Positions 32,692 to 44,100 of a DNA stretch of 64,000 bases are shown piece after piece. The first letter of the stretch is position 1, and each line of letters begins with the position of its first letter. The translations under genes were made by a program, and so were the position numbers. The notes below the pieces were generated by a model, which saw only the letters and a list, made by a program, of their open reading frames with translations, was not told the origin of the DNA and searched no databases. This stretch comes from Parelaphostrongylus tenuis (lineage: Eukaryota; Nematoda; Chromadorea; Rhabditida; Metastrongylidae), in the NCBI GenBank assembly GCA_019055375.1, contig JAHQIW010000174.1:124001-188000 (forward strand). The letters are read 5' to 3'.

Positions 32692-32739
32692 TTGGTATAC
32701 AGATGCCTGTTTCGTCCTACTGGGACTCATCCGTACCAC
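32692..32739 (-). ncRNA. Hammerhead ribozyme, one core mutation (H1 left arm)
   Basis: On minus: stem I GGTA (32737-32734) with TACC (32697-32694) plus one more T-A pair. The core reads CGGATGA (32733-32727), with G in place of the catalytic-pocket U4. Stem II GTCC/GGAC is perfect with loop CAGTA (32726-32714). GAAA is at 32713-32710. Stem III is CAG/CTG with loop GCAT (32709-32700). TA follows, with the predicted cut after 32698. Only the U4-to-G change departs from the consensus, and U4 is close to invariant in active hammerheads. Confidence 0.65.
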
Positions 32740-32964
32740 ACTCCCTCGGTTCAGCCAATCCCTTGAGGTCAAATAATCCTCTAAAGGATCTATAAAAAAG
32801 CGGTCGATAGAAGAGGTTTGATACATTCTAACAGCAACATACTCGAGTGCCGGTCACCACAATGTCAAGTAAGTACATCACCTGACTTGGGGTGATTTTT
32901 TTCACTGAGTGTCAAGTCCTTAAGAGGCTTATTTGACCTCAGGAGATTGGCTGAACCGAGGGAG

Positions 32965-33014
32965 GGCGGTACTGATGAGTCCCAATAGGAAGAAACAGGC
33001 GCCTGTATACCGCC
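32965..33014 (+). ncRNA. Hammerhead ribozyme, best copy (H1 right arm)
   Basis: Stem I is seven perfect pairs, GGCGGTA (32965-32971) with TACCGCC (33008-33014). The core CTGATGA (32972-32978) is exact. Stem II is TCC/GGA (32980-32982, 32988-32990) with loop CAATA and a G-A mismatch at its base. GAAA is at 32992-32995. Stem III is CAGG/CCTG (32996-32999, 33002-33005) with a two-base CG loop. U16.1 is T33006, and the predicted cut follows A33007 in a GTA triplet. Stem I is open-ended, so this is type I. The tiny stem III suggests cleavage as a dimer, as known for Penelope-associated hammerheads. Confidence 0.8.
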
Positions 33015-33107
33015 AGACCAATCAGCTCAAAACGTTTGTGTCCTATTCAGAATATATCATTTTGAGCGGGTTTATAAAAAAGCGGCCGATAGAAGAGGTT
33101 TGATACA

Positions 33108-33720
33108 ATTTTCTTCTAATGAATGCTCAGATCTTTCGTATGAAAGTCATCCTATTGTGTGCCCCGGCAACACTAAGTAGCAAATAATTAGATCTCATTG
33201 AAAGTAGAGCTCTGATATCGATTTAATGTTGAATGTCACCCAACCGACCCTATTCTAGGGCCGAAACATTGCCAAAGTACGGAACTGAAGTGGAATCGGA
33301 AGTGGCTGAGGCGCGTGCGTGCTGGAAGAGGATGGAGGCAATTTACAAGGTCAACCAGTGTTTCCTTGGACAACATTGTTAATCGCCTTCTCGCACAATC
33401 GTTAAGTATTCAATGTCGTTTGCTAACGATAAAATGGTTCTTAGTGATCGCCACACGAGACGCACCATATGTTCTCATCACGCAATCGCGACACCAACAT
33501 ATTCGATAAAAAATTTATATGCACCATGAAGCCACATGTGTGACATTACAATTGATGTAGAAACTCAACGAATATAATAAAGATAGTCAGGATAGAATTC
33601 GGGAGCAATAATAAGAGGATCAAAAAGAAAAAGGATAAGTCTCGCAACTGATCATTTCTCGAGAGATGACCAGGTATCCGGCTTAATCAAGCATCATTGA
33701 TGACAGGACAAAGCCTTCGG
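33108..33720. other. No gene; one hairpin next to a GAAAC motif
   Basis: At 33244-33262 ccctattctaggg is followed by ccgaaac. It resembles a hammerhead stem II plus GAAA, but no CTGANGA core precedes it. A 64-codon ORF has no motif. Confidence 0.35.
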
Positions 33721-33996
33721 CGTCGATCAATCCCTGAAGAATGCGCCATGCATTCGTCTTCAATTTTCAACTTCGTTTGAGGTGATTGAATAGATGTTTG
33801 GCTTTTACAAACTCGCGGTGACCTCTCACTGATACAAGTCAAAACTGCTTATCCTGCAGATAAGTCTGAGAGCAATCTGGTACCAGTTAACCGACCAACG
33901 AGAGATGGATGGCTTGGTGAGCCATAAGCGCATGATCGAACTATTGAGCTCGTGTGTGACCCAGAGCACCTCTAACCACTGCGCCACATGCGCTCC
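33721..33996 (-). mobile_element. SINE-A copy, first of a tandem pair
   Basis: Full-length: tail cgatcaatccctgaagaatg (33724), cgtttgaggtgattgaatag in the middle, and reversed head aaccactgcgccacatgcgc (33974-33993). It is followed with only about 14 bp between by a second copy in the same orientation. Confidence 0.75.
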
Positions 33997-34009
33997 CAAG
34001 CAGCACTAA

Positions 34010-34213
34010 AAGTGAGTAAATGCATATCGGGCCTTTACAATGACTCTCGGTGGCCTATCGATGTATCAAATCAATGCTCGTACACTTTAAAACAAGCCTT
34101 ATACCAATTCATTAATGCCGGAAGGATGGTTTTGGGTATGTTCGGGACACGGGATGGGACCCATCACATGTGTGCTACAAATCACCTCTGACCACTGCAC
34201 CGCGCGCATCCCA
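34010..34213 (-). mobile_element. SINE-A copy, second of a tandem pair
   Basis: It begins in the middle of the family sequence (gagtaaatgcatatcgggcc then tttacaatgactctcggtgg) and ends with the reversed head gaccactgcaccgcgcgcat near 34190. The tail third is missing, so the pair is one complete copy plus one truncated copy. The 67-codon ORF is a shadow. Confidence 0.7.
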
Positions 34214-34675
34214 TTCGAAAAATAAATGTTGAAAATCACATTCAGAAGAATTCATATAACGTAAACTTATAGGTTTTTGGACTACAAACTTTCCATACAA
34301 TTTGAAAAATTCAATTATTCACTAATCCTTTTTTCGATGGATTCGAAGAAAGCATTCTTTATTAACATCATTCAGAAATCTGTTTATAGCTTCAATTTTC
34401 CGTTGTGATACGGCGGTTTCAATGAGCACAAAAAGTCTTGACGGACTACGCGTTTTTATTTGCAATTAAAAGCAAAGATTTCTCTAGAATCAGCGAAATG
34501 ACGTGTACACGCAGACCAGCCAACATTTCGTTTACAGCCTTAGGACACTTCTGTTTAATGTACTATTCTGGTTTGGTAGACTGAAAACTCATTTCCAATG
34601 ATGTACTATAAACAGGAATGGCACTGAAATTGAGAAACTAGTTTGATGTGGAATAAGCAGAAGCATCACGTCCAT

Positions 34676-34752
34676 AAGCGTGCGTAGCTCAAAAGTTAGA
34701 GATGGCGTGTTGTACACACGTGGCTGTTGGTTCGAAACTGCATCTCAGACCC
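34676..34752 (+). mobile_element. tRNA-derived fragment
   Basis: gcgtgcgtagctcaaaagtt (A-box context) and ggctgttggttcgaaactgc (B-box GGTTCGAAAC) lie at tRNA spacing. The anticodon region is irregular. A related unit lies at 39165. The 95-codon ORF over it is not supported as a gene. Confidence 0.5.
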
Positions 34753-35223
34753 AACACGCTTTTTGTATCTCCGTTTGTCGACAAAATAGCCATTGTCACT
34801 GTACCAAGATATGTCGTGGGATTTACGCGTGGTCTTTGATCTCATTCCGCAAAGCAGCCAATTCTCTCATCTTTCTGAGGGTCGTCAAGTTGAAAGACTG
34901 CGGTGTGAGGAGCTCCGCTAGATTACAAAATCTTAGTGGCTGTGGTGAGAAGACGGGAGCTAGTTAGTACAAATATCCCAGGATTCAAGACAGAGTCACC
35001 TCTAACAATCGTTTAAGTTCACGCGAAAAAAACTTTTAAGTAGCAGTCGTTTCTACACGAAAGCTTCAGTGTTCTTCACAAATAACGGATGCAAAAAAAA
35101 AGAACTGAATGAAAGTCGGGTAGTCTATAGATTTTATAAAAATTTCAATAATATTGCCGATGAAGGATCTTTCGAAAATGTGACAGTAGAAGACAGCAGT
35201 ACTTGAAAATAATAATCGAGTAA

Positions 35224-35254
<31 letters not shown>

Positions 35255-35717
35255 CTTAATATACGCACTACATAGTTATATACGTATATATGCATATATA
35301 TGTATATATATGCATATATACATAAGTATATATATTTATAGTCAACTCCCTGATAACCTGATGGCTATTAGTAGCCACACATACAAAAAGGTGCTGATGT
35401 AATGGCTATGGAATCCATAATGAATATTAAAACTCGGAGATACGACTGGGCTTCTGTGACTAGATTTTCCACAAGCTCACGTGCATACCACTGCCACCAA
35501 AATATCCGATTTGCCTTTCTCTTAGGCATTCTTCAACTTAGAAGTGCTGTGAACAATCGCGCTAAACGGGCTTGATATGGCTTGTACAGATCGCCATTGA
35601 ATCCGACTATAGTGATACTGTAGTCAGAATGACAACAATTTTATTTACTTTTTAACTTTCTTCCATGCTAGGGTTTTTCACAATGTCAAGTTTTAGCCAA
35701 GGAATCCTGAGATACGA
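34753..35717. other. No gene; AT dinucleotide tract
   Basis: 35222-35340 is a degenerate TA/CATA microsatellite. The rest shows nothing I can support. Confidence 0.45.
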
Positions 35718-35800
35718 GCCAGTAAAGGCTGTGTTCAGTGGCTAACACATGAATTCCAGAAAAGGGTGGTTGCGTGTTCGAAGTCCAAGTGAAGCATCGA
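35718..35800 (+). mobile_element. tRNA-derived fragment
   Basis: aggctgtgttcagtggctaa (A-box context) and ggttgcgtgttcgaagtcca (B-box context) at tRNA spacing. The 120-codon minus ORF (35686-36048) crosses it antisense and is therefore unlikely to be a gene. Confidence 0.45.
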
Positions 35801-36474
35801 TATTCACGCATTTCAACATTCTTGCAGTTATATTTCGCACACACTTGCCATGTAAAATGATTATGACCAGGCAACAAAAAAAGGTAAACCTTATGGAAAT
35901 TTAAAAGATGCGGAAAATGCTTGCGTTTTTGCGACAAAACCGCAAACATTTTTTTAGGGAGAACTCGTGTATATGCTGAAACCGAAGCTGTAATAAAAAG
36001 TTTCTTCAGACGAAACAATGGAAGTATCATTACATTAATGAAAAACAAATCAAAGCAACAGGCACTGGCAAGCGCCGATTACGGAAAAAATGTTTTCTAG
36101 TCACGAATATAGATTCTCTTCAGATCTCGAACATGACCCTCCGACGCTTAACAACGAGAATGTAGAGGACCAAATCTGAACTGATGTGCAGCCGTCGCAC
36201 ATATTTGTGCCATACGTGGTGGACACAAGAGCGAATTAGGCGTTTGTGTTGAGAGAGAAACACATGTCAACTGGTAGATACAATGCTGTGCTCCTTCAGC
36301 CTCTACACTGTTTCATTGCGAGAGCAACAGTAGACATTACATGGCAACATCATTCAAAAACTGACTTTCTGTAACCTTTGGATTGACAACTTTCACTTCA
36401 GTTTATTGCATGTTTGATCTGTACCATAGTTTTTTCAATGGGCAATTCCAGTACGGTTCATTGAGCATCACTTC

Positions 36475-36633
36475 ATTTGTTTTTCTCATGAACGCCGCAT
36501 AATACTGGTCAAGCACACTTTTTTGCCATCACGGAGATAGCCAGGATGGAGCGTTCGTTATTGATCGCTGGAGAGTGTTCAGAGATATCAGCCCAGCGCC
36601 GAGCACCATAACCACTCGGCCACAGTCCCCCCT
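36475..36633 (-). mobile_element. SINE-C copy
   Basis: On minus the head ggggactgtggccgagtggt then tatggtgctcgg resembles a Leu/Ser-type tRNA 5' half. It is followed by a body shared with 46732-46914: atagccaggatggagcgttc against atagccaatctggggcgttc, and ctcatgaacgccgcataata against ttcatgaacgtcgtagaata. Two copies in one window show it is a repeat and not a single tRNA gene. Confidence 0.6.
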
Positions 36634-36944
36634 TCTTACCGACACGAATCTGCCGCAGGAGTCACAAAGAGTATAAAAAACAAAATCTTTTATGCATTTT
36701 TGGATAAATACTAAAATTTATGAGCCGAAGTGATGAATGCGTTTACTGTCACGCGTGATTTGGTGCTTTTTTCCGTCTGATCTTCTGACCTAGGAAGAAC
36801 GGCTTCAAACGCCATTTCGCGAAAACAAAATGGTGGTCTTGAACTCCACAAAATAGTGAATGGCTATCTCTGAAAAGGTGGGCCTAAATAGTGCGATAGA
36901 TTTTCCTAGATACTACAGTTAATTCACCTATTTATACGAGCAGC

Positions 36945-37060
36945 ACCACATAAGATATGTCCAGGCTTTGAAGAAGACGAAGTCGGCGAAACGTCAGCTA
37001 TCGAACGAAAACAACAATAACAACAACTTATATACCAATCTCGCGTCAGCTACAGAAGGA
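36945..37060 (+). repeat. P repeat, copy 2
   Basis: tttgaagaagacgaagtcgg then cgaaacgtcagct, a CAA-rich stretch (aacaacaataacaacaac) and atctcgcgtcagc align with 26341-26475. No RTE fragment lies beside it here, so the two sequences are not simply one RTE 3' end. Confidence 0.5.
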
Positions 37061-40000
37061 CGAGCAACATTCACAGAAAAAATCCAAAGTGGAACGGTTT
37101 TGACTTTGGACGTAGATTGAACTATTCGTGGCCGAGACGAAAAAAAGCTGTTCTGTTGAAAACATGACGTATTCGATTAGCGAAACGTTACATATCAACG
37201 GTTCTGAATTTATAAGGCACACAGCTTACTCCAATAAAAATAGATGAAATGAGCTCCATCATGTCGATGGGTTGGAGATTGGCCCCGATCTCATCATCTG
37301 AGTCAAATAAATCATCATTTAAAGCGTTATTGCAGCAATTTATTGGAACTAGAAAGTCTAACCACCGTACTATGGCTATCGATCATAATTTATCCCTCAC
37401 ACCACCAATTTCTCGAGGTACTCACAAATCTAAAACTCGCAGTCACTCAGTGGCCCGATAAAGACCTCTTCTTAAGGACGCATCGAATCTAGCGTTTCAG
37501 GTACACTAACTGCCCGTTAATGATAAATTCTGGATAAGCTATTACATCTAGTAAGTCCCACGACATTCATTCTAGTGACTATTTCAATGTGAAGTTTCCA
37601 ATGTCCAACGATAAAATCAAACATATGCGCTCATTATTCTTATGAATGGCCGTCATATGCGAAATCTCACATTGTAAACGAGTCCAAACTTTCGCTGATT
37701 AGAGATGAAATCACTGATTATCCAGTTTTAAATCTTATGTTGATTATAGCGGAGTCAGTTAAGACCTAAAACAAAGTGTTTAACAAAGTGTTTTGTTTGT
37801 GTTTTGTTTTGTAACCAATAGGTGTTTGATAACGACATGATAGCATTCAAACTGGTTGTGGTCAACAGCCCGATGTTGGTAGTATTTCTTACTTGAGGCG
37901 TTAGCATCGTATAAGACACAAATAAGGGTCGAAAACCGTTTTTAAGGCTGTCACATTACAAAATGAATCTAAACAAATATACGGAAGCTGTAATTGACCG
38001 TCGTGATGTTAGAATCGCGCTGGGCATATGAATGCCAGATGTATGCGAGATTTGCGACTTTTGCGATTTTTGCAACTCAGTAGCTATAGAATACAGATAT
38101 CTATCCTTTAGACTGAATATACAATTCCTTTTGATGAAAAATCTCGCTAAGCAAAAAACTTCGCTAGTCTTTCCCATCTCTTGATTTCGAGAAACTGCTA
38201 ACTCTTGAAAAGACAATCGGTGATGCGCTTCACTTACAACACTTCACCAAGCAAAGCTTGATTAGATGTGTACGAATAAATCATCGGAAAAGAGGATATG
38301 TGAAGCAATGGAAAGCTTTTATTGAGCCATGTGACGGAAAAAAATCAGCTATAGTTTAGAAAATCACGCCATCTAATCTACGAAGCTATAACGTTTACCT
38401 TCCGTACCCTAAATGGTGTGTAAAATGTGAAAAATCAAAAAAGTTCTAAAATGCACTGATGGCATCAGAAAGCAGATAAGAAAAAGGATTTTCCTGAATT
38501 TGAATACCGCTAGCAACAAGTCAAGCATAAACAGAGATAAGTGTCATAGTGAGATACAGAAATCTCAAGGGAAATGAGGAAAAACTACACTTGGAAATGA
38601 TAATGGAAGTTATGGAACGAAGAAAATAGGTGAAGCGTAAAGTCACCCAAAAAATGGGTAAGAGAACGTAACATGAGTGTCACATAACGACTAGGTTGGT
38701 GTTCTAGGCTTCATGAATGAGATTCACAACTAATGAAGCTGCCGTCTTTCGGTCACGGTGCCGGTCTGACGTAAGGCGGAGCGAACACACGCCGACGTCG
38801 GACACGATCTGTCGCGACTTACAGGAAAATGACTAGAAGACCATCAATTTTGACTATGATATAAGAAGTGCTATCTATCCATTCGACTCCTATCTTTGGC
38901 TCCTATCAAATCGAGCGCAGTTTCACATGCAAATATTTACACTCATCGTCACAAGCACCACAAAAGTAAATGGAGGCGAAAACTTGACGACTGCACCTAT
39001 CCTTTGGCGGAATTTTCACTTTAAATCTAAACTGGAAATACCCAAATTCGATCAGCAACTAACCCAATGATTACTAACACTCAAAATCTAGTGATCTCAT
39101 TTAGAAATGATGCACTATAAAGTGAAATTTAGAAGAACTTGTCTGGCATGTTGATTGTTTGACGGAGCAGAGCGTAAAAGTTGTAAGTGTCCTTGGGACA
39201 CACATGACCATAGTTCGATTCTACGCTTGAAAATAATCAAACAAAATTTTGCTTAGGCTAAAAGTGCGCCGAATCATATATCTACGAAGCCTAATGGAGT
39301 CAAATATGAAAGGTATCTTTAGAAAACTGATCAACAGTACGATTTACACTCTTTTCCTTTATACTGATGGTTTCTGTAATGTTAATCAGCAGAATCTTTA
39401 GATAGTAACCTCAGGATTTCTTCAGATCACTCAGTATCGATTTTTCTCTTGGCTAAGATTCCCAACATCGGACTTCATCTCTATCTCAGTTTGAGTACCG
39501 CTACAAGAGAAATCTACTGCTTTACATCATAGTTCAATATCAAAGGGCGCACTTGCCACGACAAGGTTGTAAATTGTCGTGAGTAAATAAATGACTTACG
39601 ATATCCAATATCAGCAAATAACTTTCCCGATTGACCATTGATTAGATGGTCTATCGGAAAGGCCACACTGTCTAAACGGTCCTAATTTGTTTCGAAAATC
39701 CAGTATTCATGATTTCAAATAATCCACTTTCACAGCTCTTTAGATAGTCCATTTCTGAATAAATCGGATACCTAATGTTTTCAAATAATTCACACAATCA
39801 ATAAGGATCGCATTCTTTTGGCTTCAATCATAAATAAAACAATTAGCATTCGTAACTGGAATCTAATGTATTCATGAAATAGAGATTTCATGAAAAACAA
39901 GGTACGGTAGCATCGTCGAAATACTTCAAAGCATCTCACTTAACTGATTACCATAGCTGGAATAAAATTCAGAAGAACAAAAGTGAGAAGATTGTTGTAG

Positions 40001-40791
40001 CTGGCGTAGAAATGAAAATTTTCTAGAGAAATTCTGGTTGAAAGCGTCTGAAAAAAACTATTTGTCCGTTTCCATCAACTCTGATGCGTCAGTGACCTTT
40101 TGAATCCGTTTAAATCATCTAGGAATGTCGGAAACATTGAATAGCTGTCATTTATTAAGAAAAATGATCGCAAAAAGCTTGAAATGTCATCGGTCAACTC
40201 ACATGATGACATTTTATAATTGTTTTGATTTGGAAATACTCAAGAATAAGTGAATTTTACCTCGCAAGAGAAGCCGTTAAGCAATTCCATCCGATCACAG
40301 GTTTATAGGAAGCAGAAGAATCAAAGTATCCCCAATATTTTTGTGATTAACGTGATTTTTGATGTGATTACCATAAATTAAGTAGTGCACACTTCCTGCA
40401 CTTTGAAAGTTACAGTCTGTTGACTAATATCGTGTGCTCCAGGCTCCACACTTTTAGAGAAGTGTAAGAAGAAATTATGGCTGGATTCATCCACTCCTAA
40501 GAAAATTTATGATCTAATTATGCGAGTTGTGTCAAAGCGAGCAGAACTGAAAGGATACTTGCTCTAGAGTACTGCAGATCTGTCCAACTCTAAATTGATT
40601 TTGGAGAATACTATGCTTGGTAAAAAAAGTCCTCGGGCACTTTAAGAAGCATATGATAACTCCCATATATATCATCGGAGTACTACAGTTTCTTATGTAG
40701 AATTTTCCCACTGAAGGCCTCGATATTATTCGTCTTCATTTTCAAATTGTGACTGGCTTCCGAACCGATTTGCTCGAAGCACAACGGATTT
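37061..40791. other. Long stretch without recognisable genes
   Basis: A single tRNA-like fragment lies at 39165. The ORFs at 37249-37461 (plus) and 37956-38216 (minus) have no motif. A CG-rich patch at 38755-38820 is unexplained. Confidence 0.4.
39165..39232 (+). mobile_element. tRNA-derived fragment
   Basis: gagcgtaaaagttgtaagtg and ccatagttcgattctacgct (good B box) lie at tRNA spacing, similar in layout to 34676. The A box is weak. Confidence 0.4.
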
Positions 40792-41191
40792 GGCAAGAAA
40801 GCCATGATCTCTATTCTATGGAATTTTGAAGGAGTCGTGTATTTTGAGCTGATTTTAACCGCAGATCCATCAACGCTGAGCTCTATTGTCAGCAGCTAGT
40901 CTCAGTCTTCAACAAGCTCAAGGAAAAGTAACCTATTTTGGTCAAACGAAAGCGCGTTTTGATGCAGCAAGTCAATGCCGGACCGCACATTGCCAAAAAG
41001 ACTAAAGGCAAGTTTGATGAATTGGACGTAGTCGAGGTCTCCGCCTTCCGCATACTGTCGATAGAGTTGGAGAAGCATTTCAAGAGTTCTTTAATTCAAA
41101 GTCGAAGGAATTGTATTTCGACCAGATCCGAAACATGGCGGACCGAGGACAGAAAGTCGTAGAAAACGATGGAGGCTATTTTGAAGAATAG
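40792..41191 (+). pseudogene. mariner transposase, C-terminal catalytic relic
   Basis: In shifting plus frames: NFEGVVYFEL at about 40822-40851 (family WDFKGVVHFELL, first aspartate region, here with N for D), LYCQQLVSVFNKLKEK at about 40883-40930, and RVLMQQVNAGPHIAKKTKGK at 40951-41010. In the last, V replaces the catalytic aspartate of QQDNARPH. The PYSPDLAPSD block is deleted. The end is recognisable as EFFNSKSKEFYFDQIRNM, then VVENDGGYFEE and a TAG stop at 41189-41191. At least two of the three catalytic aspartates are gone. I do not see terminal repeats. Confidence 0.75.
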
Positions 41192-44100
41192 TTATTATTG
41201 TTTCGTTGAAAATTCATGAATGAATTTCCTTTTTTTTTACACCAAGCAAATACAGATAGAAATTGACAAAAAAGTCTCAAAATTTAAGTTGAAAATCTGA
41301 TTTCAAAGGGTACAAATGGAGATTAGAAAAAAAGGAAAATTTTTCGGATGGAAACAGTAACATTATTGCTATCAATGGAATTCGTTCGCACTGTTGTTCA
41401 TGCCATTGATGGCATTTTTGTTTGGTCTGTAAATAATCAAAAGCAAAGGAAAAGACAAATATTGAAGGTGTTAGCTGACGATTGCTTCGACATAATGTGA
41501 TGTGTTGGGAGCGCCACAACAACAGAAAATAGAAAACAAATGGCAAAGGGCGGCGACGACGACGACGACGTGTCCTTAGATGAGAAGCAAACTTGCCAGT
41601 TTGTACAAAGAAAGAGACGACTCCGACACGTCGTGTCTATCATTTCATTATCGCAAATGAATATCGATGGAAATAATTCGACAATCTGACATGTCAGATA
41701 GTTTTTGACTTCTCATCTTTCTTTTTATCATTCCTATTAGCAGTTTATTGGGCGAAGAAGGAATTCGAGATAAAACTTTTCGGGGAATAATTCTCGAAGA
41801 TACCAAGAATGAATACAAGTCGTCGGAAACAATTTTGAGCAGATAACCAGTATTGATGAGTTACAGAGGGATGAGATTTCCAGATCAAATCAAATAAAAA
41901 AAGTCAAATAAAGGAAACTCTTGGAGGTGTTCCAATAAGCGCAAAAATGACACAAATTAACTTAATGACTTGAGATACTTTGACGTTTTCCTCACGAGTG
42001 ATATGTTTTTTTTCCTCATCACAACAGTAAGTGATAGAAACGTAATAGAATTCAATAAGAATGAGAGTGGAGTCAGCACTGCTATGGCTGCCTCAAGGAC
42101 TAATGGAAGAAAAACCGCAATAATGGCACTCAGAATAAACGGACAAAAACAGAGACCTTCTTTACTTCATTGTAACGTATTAAACATGATGCAGAGGAAA
42201 AAAAAGGAAAGAAAAAGAGGATGAATGGATGACTACAGACGCCAGAAATGATTGGCAGATGAATGTAATGTGAACTGACATAGAGACCGGTACGCACAGG
42301 TGCTTGATGATTAAAGACGTCTCTGATGTCTACTAAAGAGTCTAAACGCATAAACTGAGTGGCTATGACTAAGTTGGCGCAGATGCAAAAGATGACGATT
42401 GCTCAAGAACTCGTCGTGCCGGAGAAGACAACGACGTTCTTCCATCTGCTCGTGGTGTCCGTTTTTACGTTAGGCACTTCGTTAGGAGTCTGTGTGACTT
42501 GAACGACATTGGCGCACTCAATCGAATCAAATTCATCGAAGGTATAGGTGTAATTTAGTCATCACCTGAGCGAAGGAGTAGGAGGAAGGCGAGGAGAGTG
42601 TAGAGAAGAAGGAATACGAAAAGCAGGAAGAAGAAATGACTACACAATGTATACGACGATAGAGAAAAAAGAAAATAGCCAGATGAATAGAAGGAAAAAT
42701 GACAACAAACAACAGGCACCCATCAAGAAATGAACAATTTAAATTTAAATTTCATTGTTGATCGATCGTATCGGAAATTTGGAGACGATTTTTCTTGCTG
42801 TGTTGATATCGTCACTAACTTCTTAATGAACAGGCTTTAGTGAGTTGTTCGAAGCTGCCTGATTTCTGATTCGATAGCTGTTACTTAAAAAGAGCAATGG
42901 GAGATAATGGCACGGTCTAAGAAGTCCTAACAAAAACGTTTCAAGGGTTTTCTTGCATCCAGCAGGTGTTCAGCCTGGCTAAAATTGGAAACACATGACT
43001 AAGACCTACTTTTTAGGCGACTTCGTAGCGCTGTAGTCAATTTTAATCTTACTACGATCAAATAACTCGTTTCTGGAGGAGTCACGTTTGATCGCATTAG
43101 AATGCCTTTAAAATTTTGAGGTTCAAAAGCTGAAATTTCGAATCTATTTGGTGAACGAATGAATCATAAAAGCAATCAAATTAGGGTCATTCACAGATTT
43201 CTGCAATTATTTATTTTACTTCTATCACTTGCAATGCCGTTGATTAACGAGTATTTCGCGACGGAATCAAGAAACTCTTCATTCATAGTGTCACGCCTCA
43301 GTTAACCCTAGAGAGCCGTTAGCTGAATGGACATGATTGGGACGTTTTGGCACGAATCTTCAGTTTCCCTCTTTTTGTGGTTTGATTTCTGGGCAGCATT
43401 GCTACAAAAATGGATTTCCGGTCATACATCGCACTTTGTAAAAAAGGAATAGAATCTATTGAGCTGTAAGTTATTTGAGGGTTTGCAATAAAGCCACTGA
43501 CTTTAGCCTCTCTTCAATCACTGGATCTTCTAAGGATATTCTTGCATCAAAACTATACTAAGTCAGAATAGTATCGTTGATGATGGGTTGTAGAAAAAAG
43601 TTCTGTCGCATTTTTAGAATGCATAAAACATTCATTTGTGCACCGATTGTGCTCAAACAAAAGGCAAATCAACAGTCGCAGTAGTCTCCTTATACATCGA
43701 AACAACTCCTGAAGAATGCGCTAAATCGTCATTAGATTCCAATCCGGCAACTCATAGTGGGGTCTTCTTCAATTCGATCAACTACTACTTGGCAATCGAC
43801 TTCTTATGGACGTTTCTCTCCTTGCTTGCCGTCAATCGGTTTCCTTCTTCCCTGTGAAATGTCTTGAACCAACGCTGAGCTGGACGAACTTCAGAAATTT
43901 TGTCACCAGACGTCGTGCAGATTTGTCAATGAGCCTCAGGAGCGCTGACATCCAATTATAGCGGAAGTGGAGCAGCCGACAAAATTCTTACTTCTACAGC
44001 TCTATTCTGAAGGCTGTGTCGACAAATGATAGTTCGATGCGAAAGAAAACAATTTTTCTGGTGAGCTCAAAATTGTACAGATTACTTGTGCAAAAACATT

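Larger units (their letters stand above)
32668..33107. repeat. H1 hammerhead-bearing palindrome with tandem-unit architecture
   Basis: Inverted arms of about 110 bp (32668-32782 and 32920-33036) end in catgttttgagctgat and its inverse. Each contains a hammerhead motif reading outwards. Immediately inside the left arm lies ataaaaaagcggtcgataga (32791), continuing agaggtttgatac. The same sequence recurs just outside the right arm (33073-33107). This direct repeat is one unit (about 281 bp) apart, so the locus reads as an inverted arm plus slightly more than one tandem unit. That layout is typical of Penelope-like and retrozyme insertions. There is no ORF. Confidence 0.8.

Noticed and set aside
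33240..33270. ccctattctaggg hairpin followed by GAAAC
   Set aside because: Resembles stem II plus GAAA, but there is no CTGANGA core before it. Not called a ribozyme.
35686..36048. 120-codon minus ORF
   Set aside because: Overlaps a tRNA-like unit in antisense and shows no motif.
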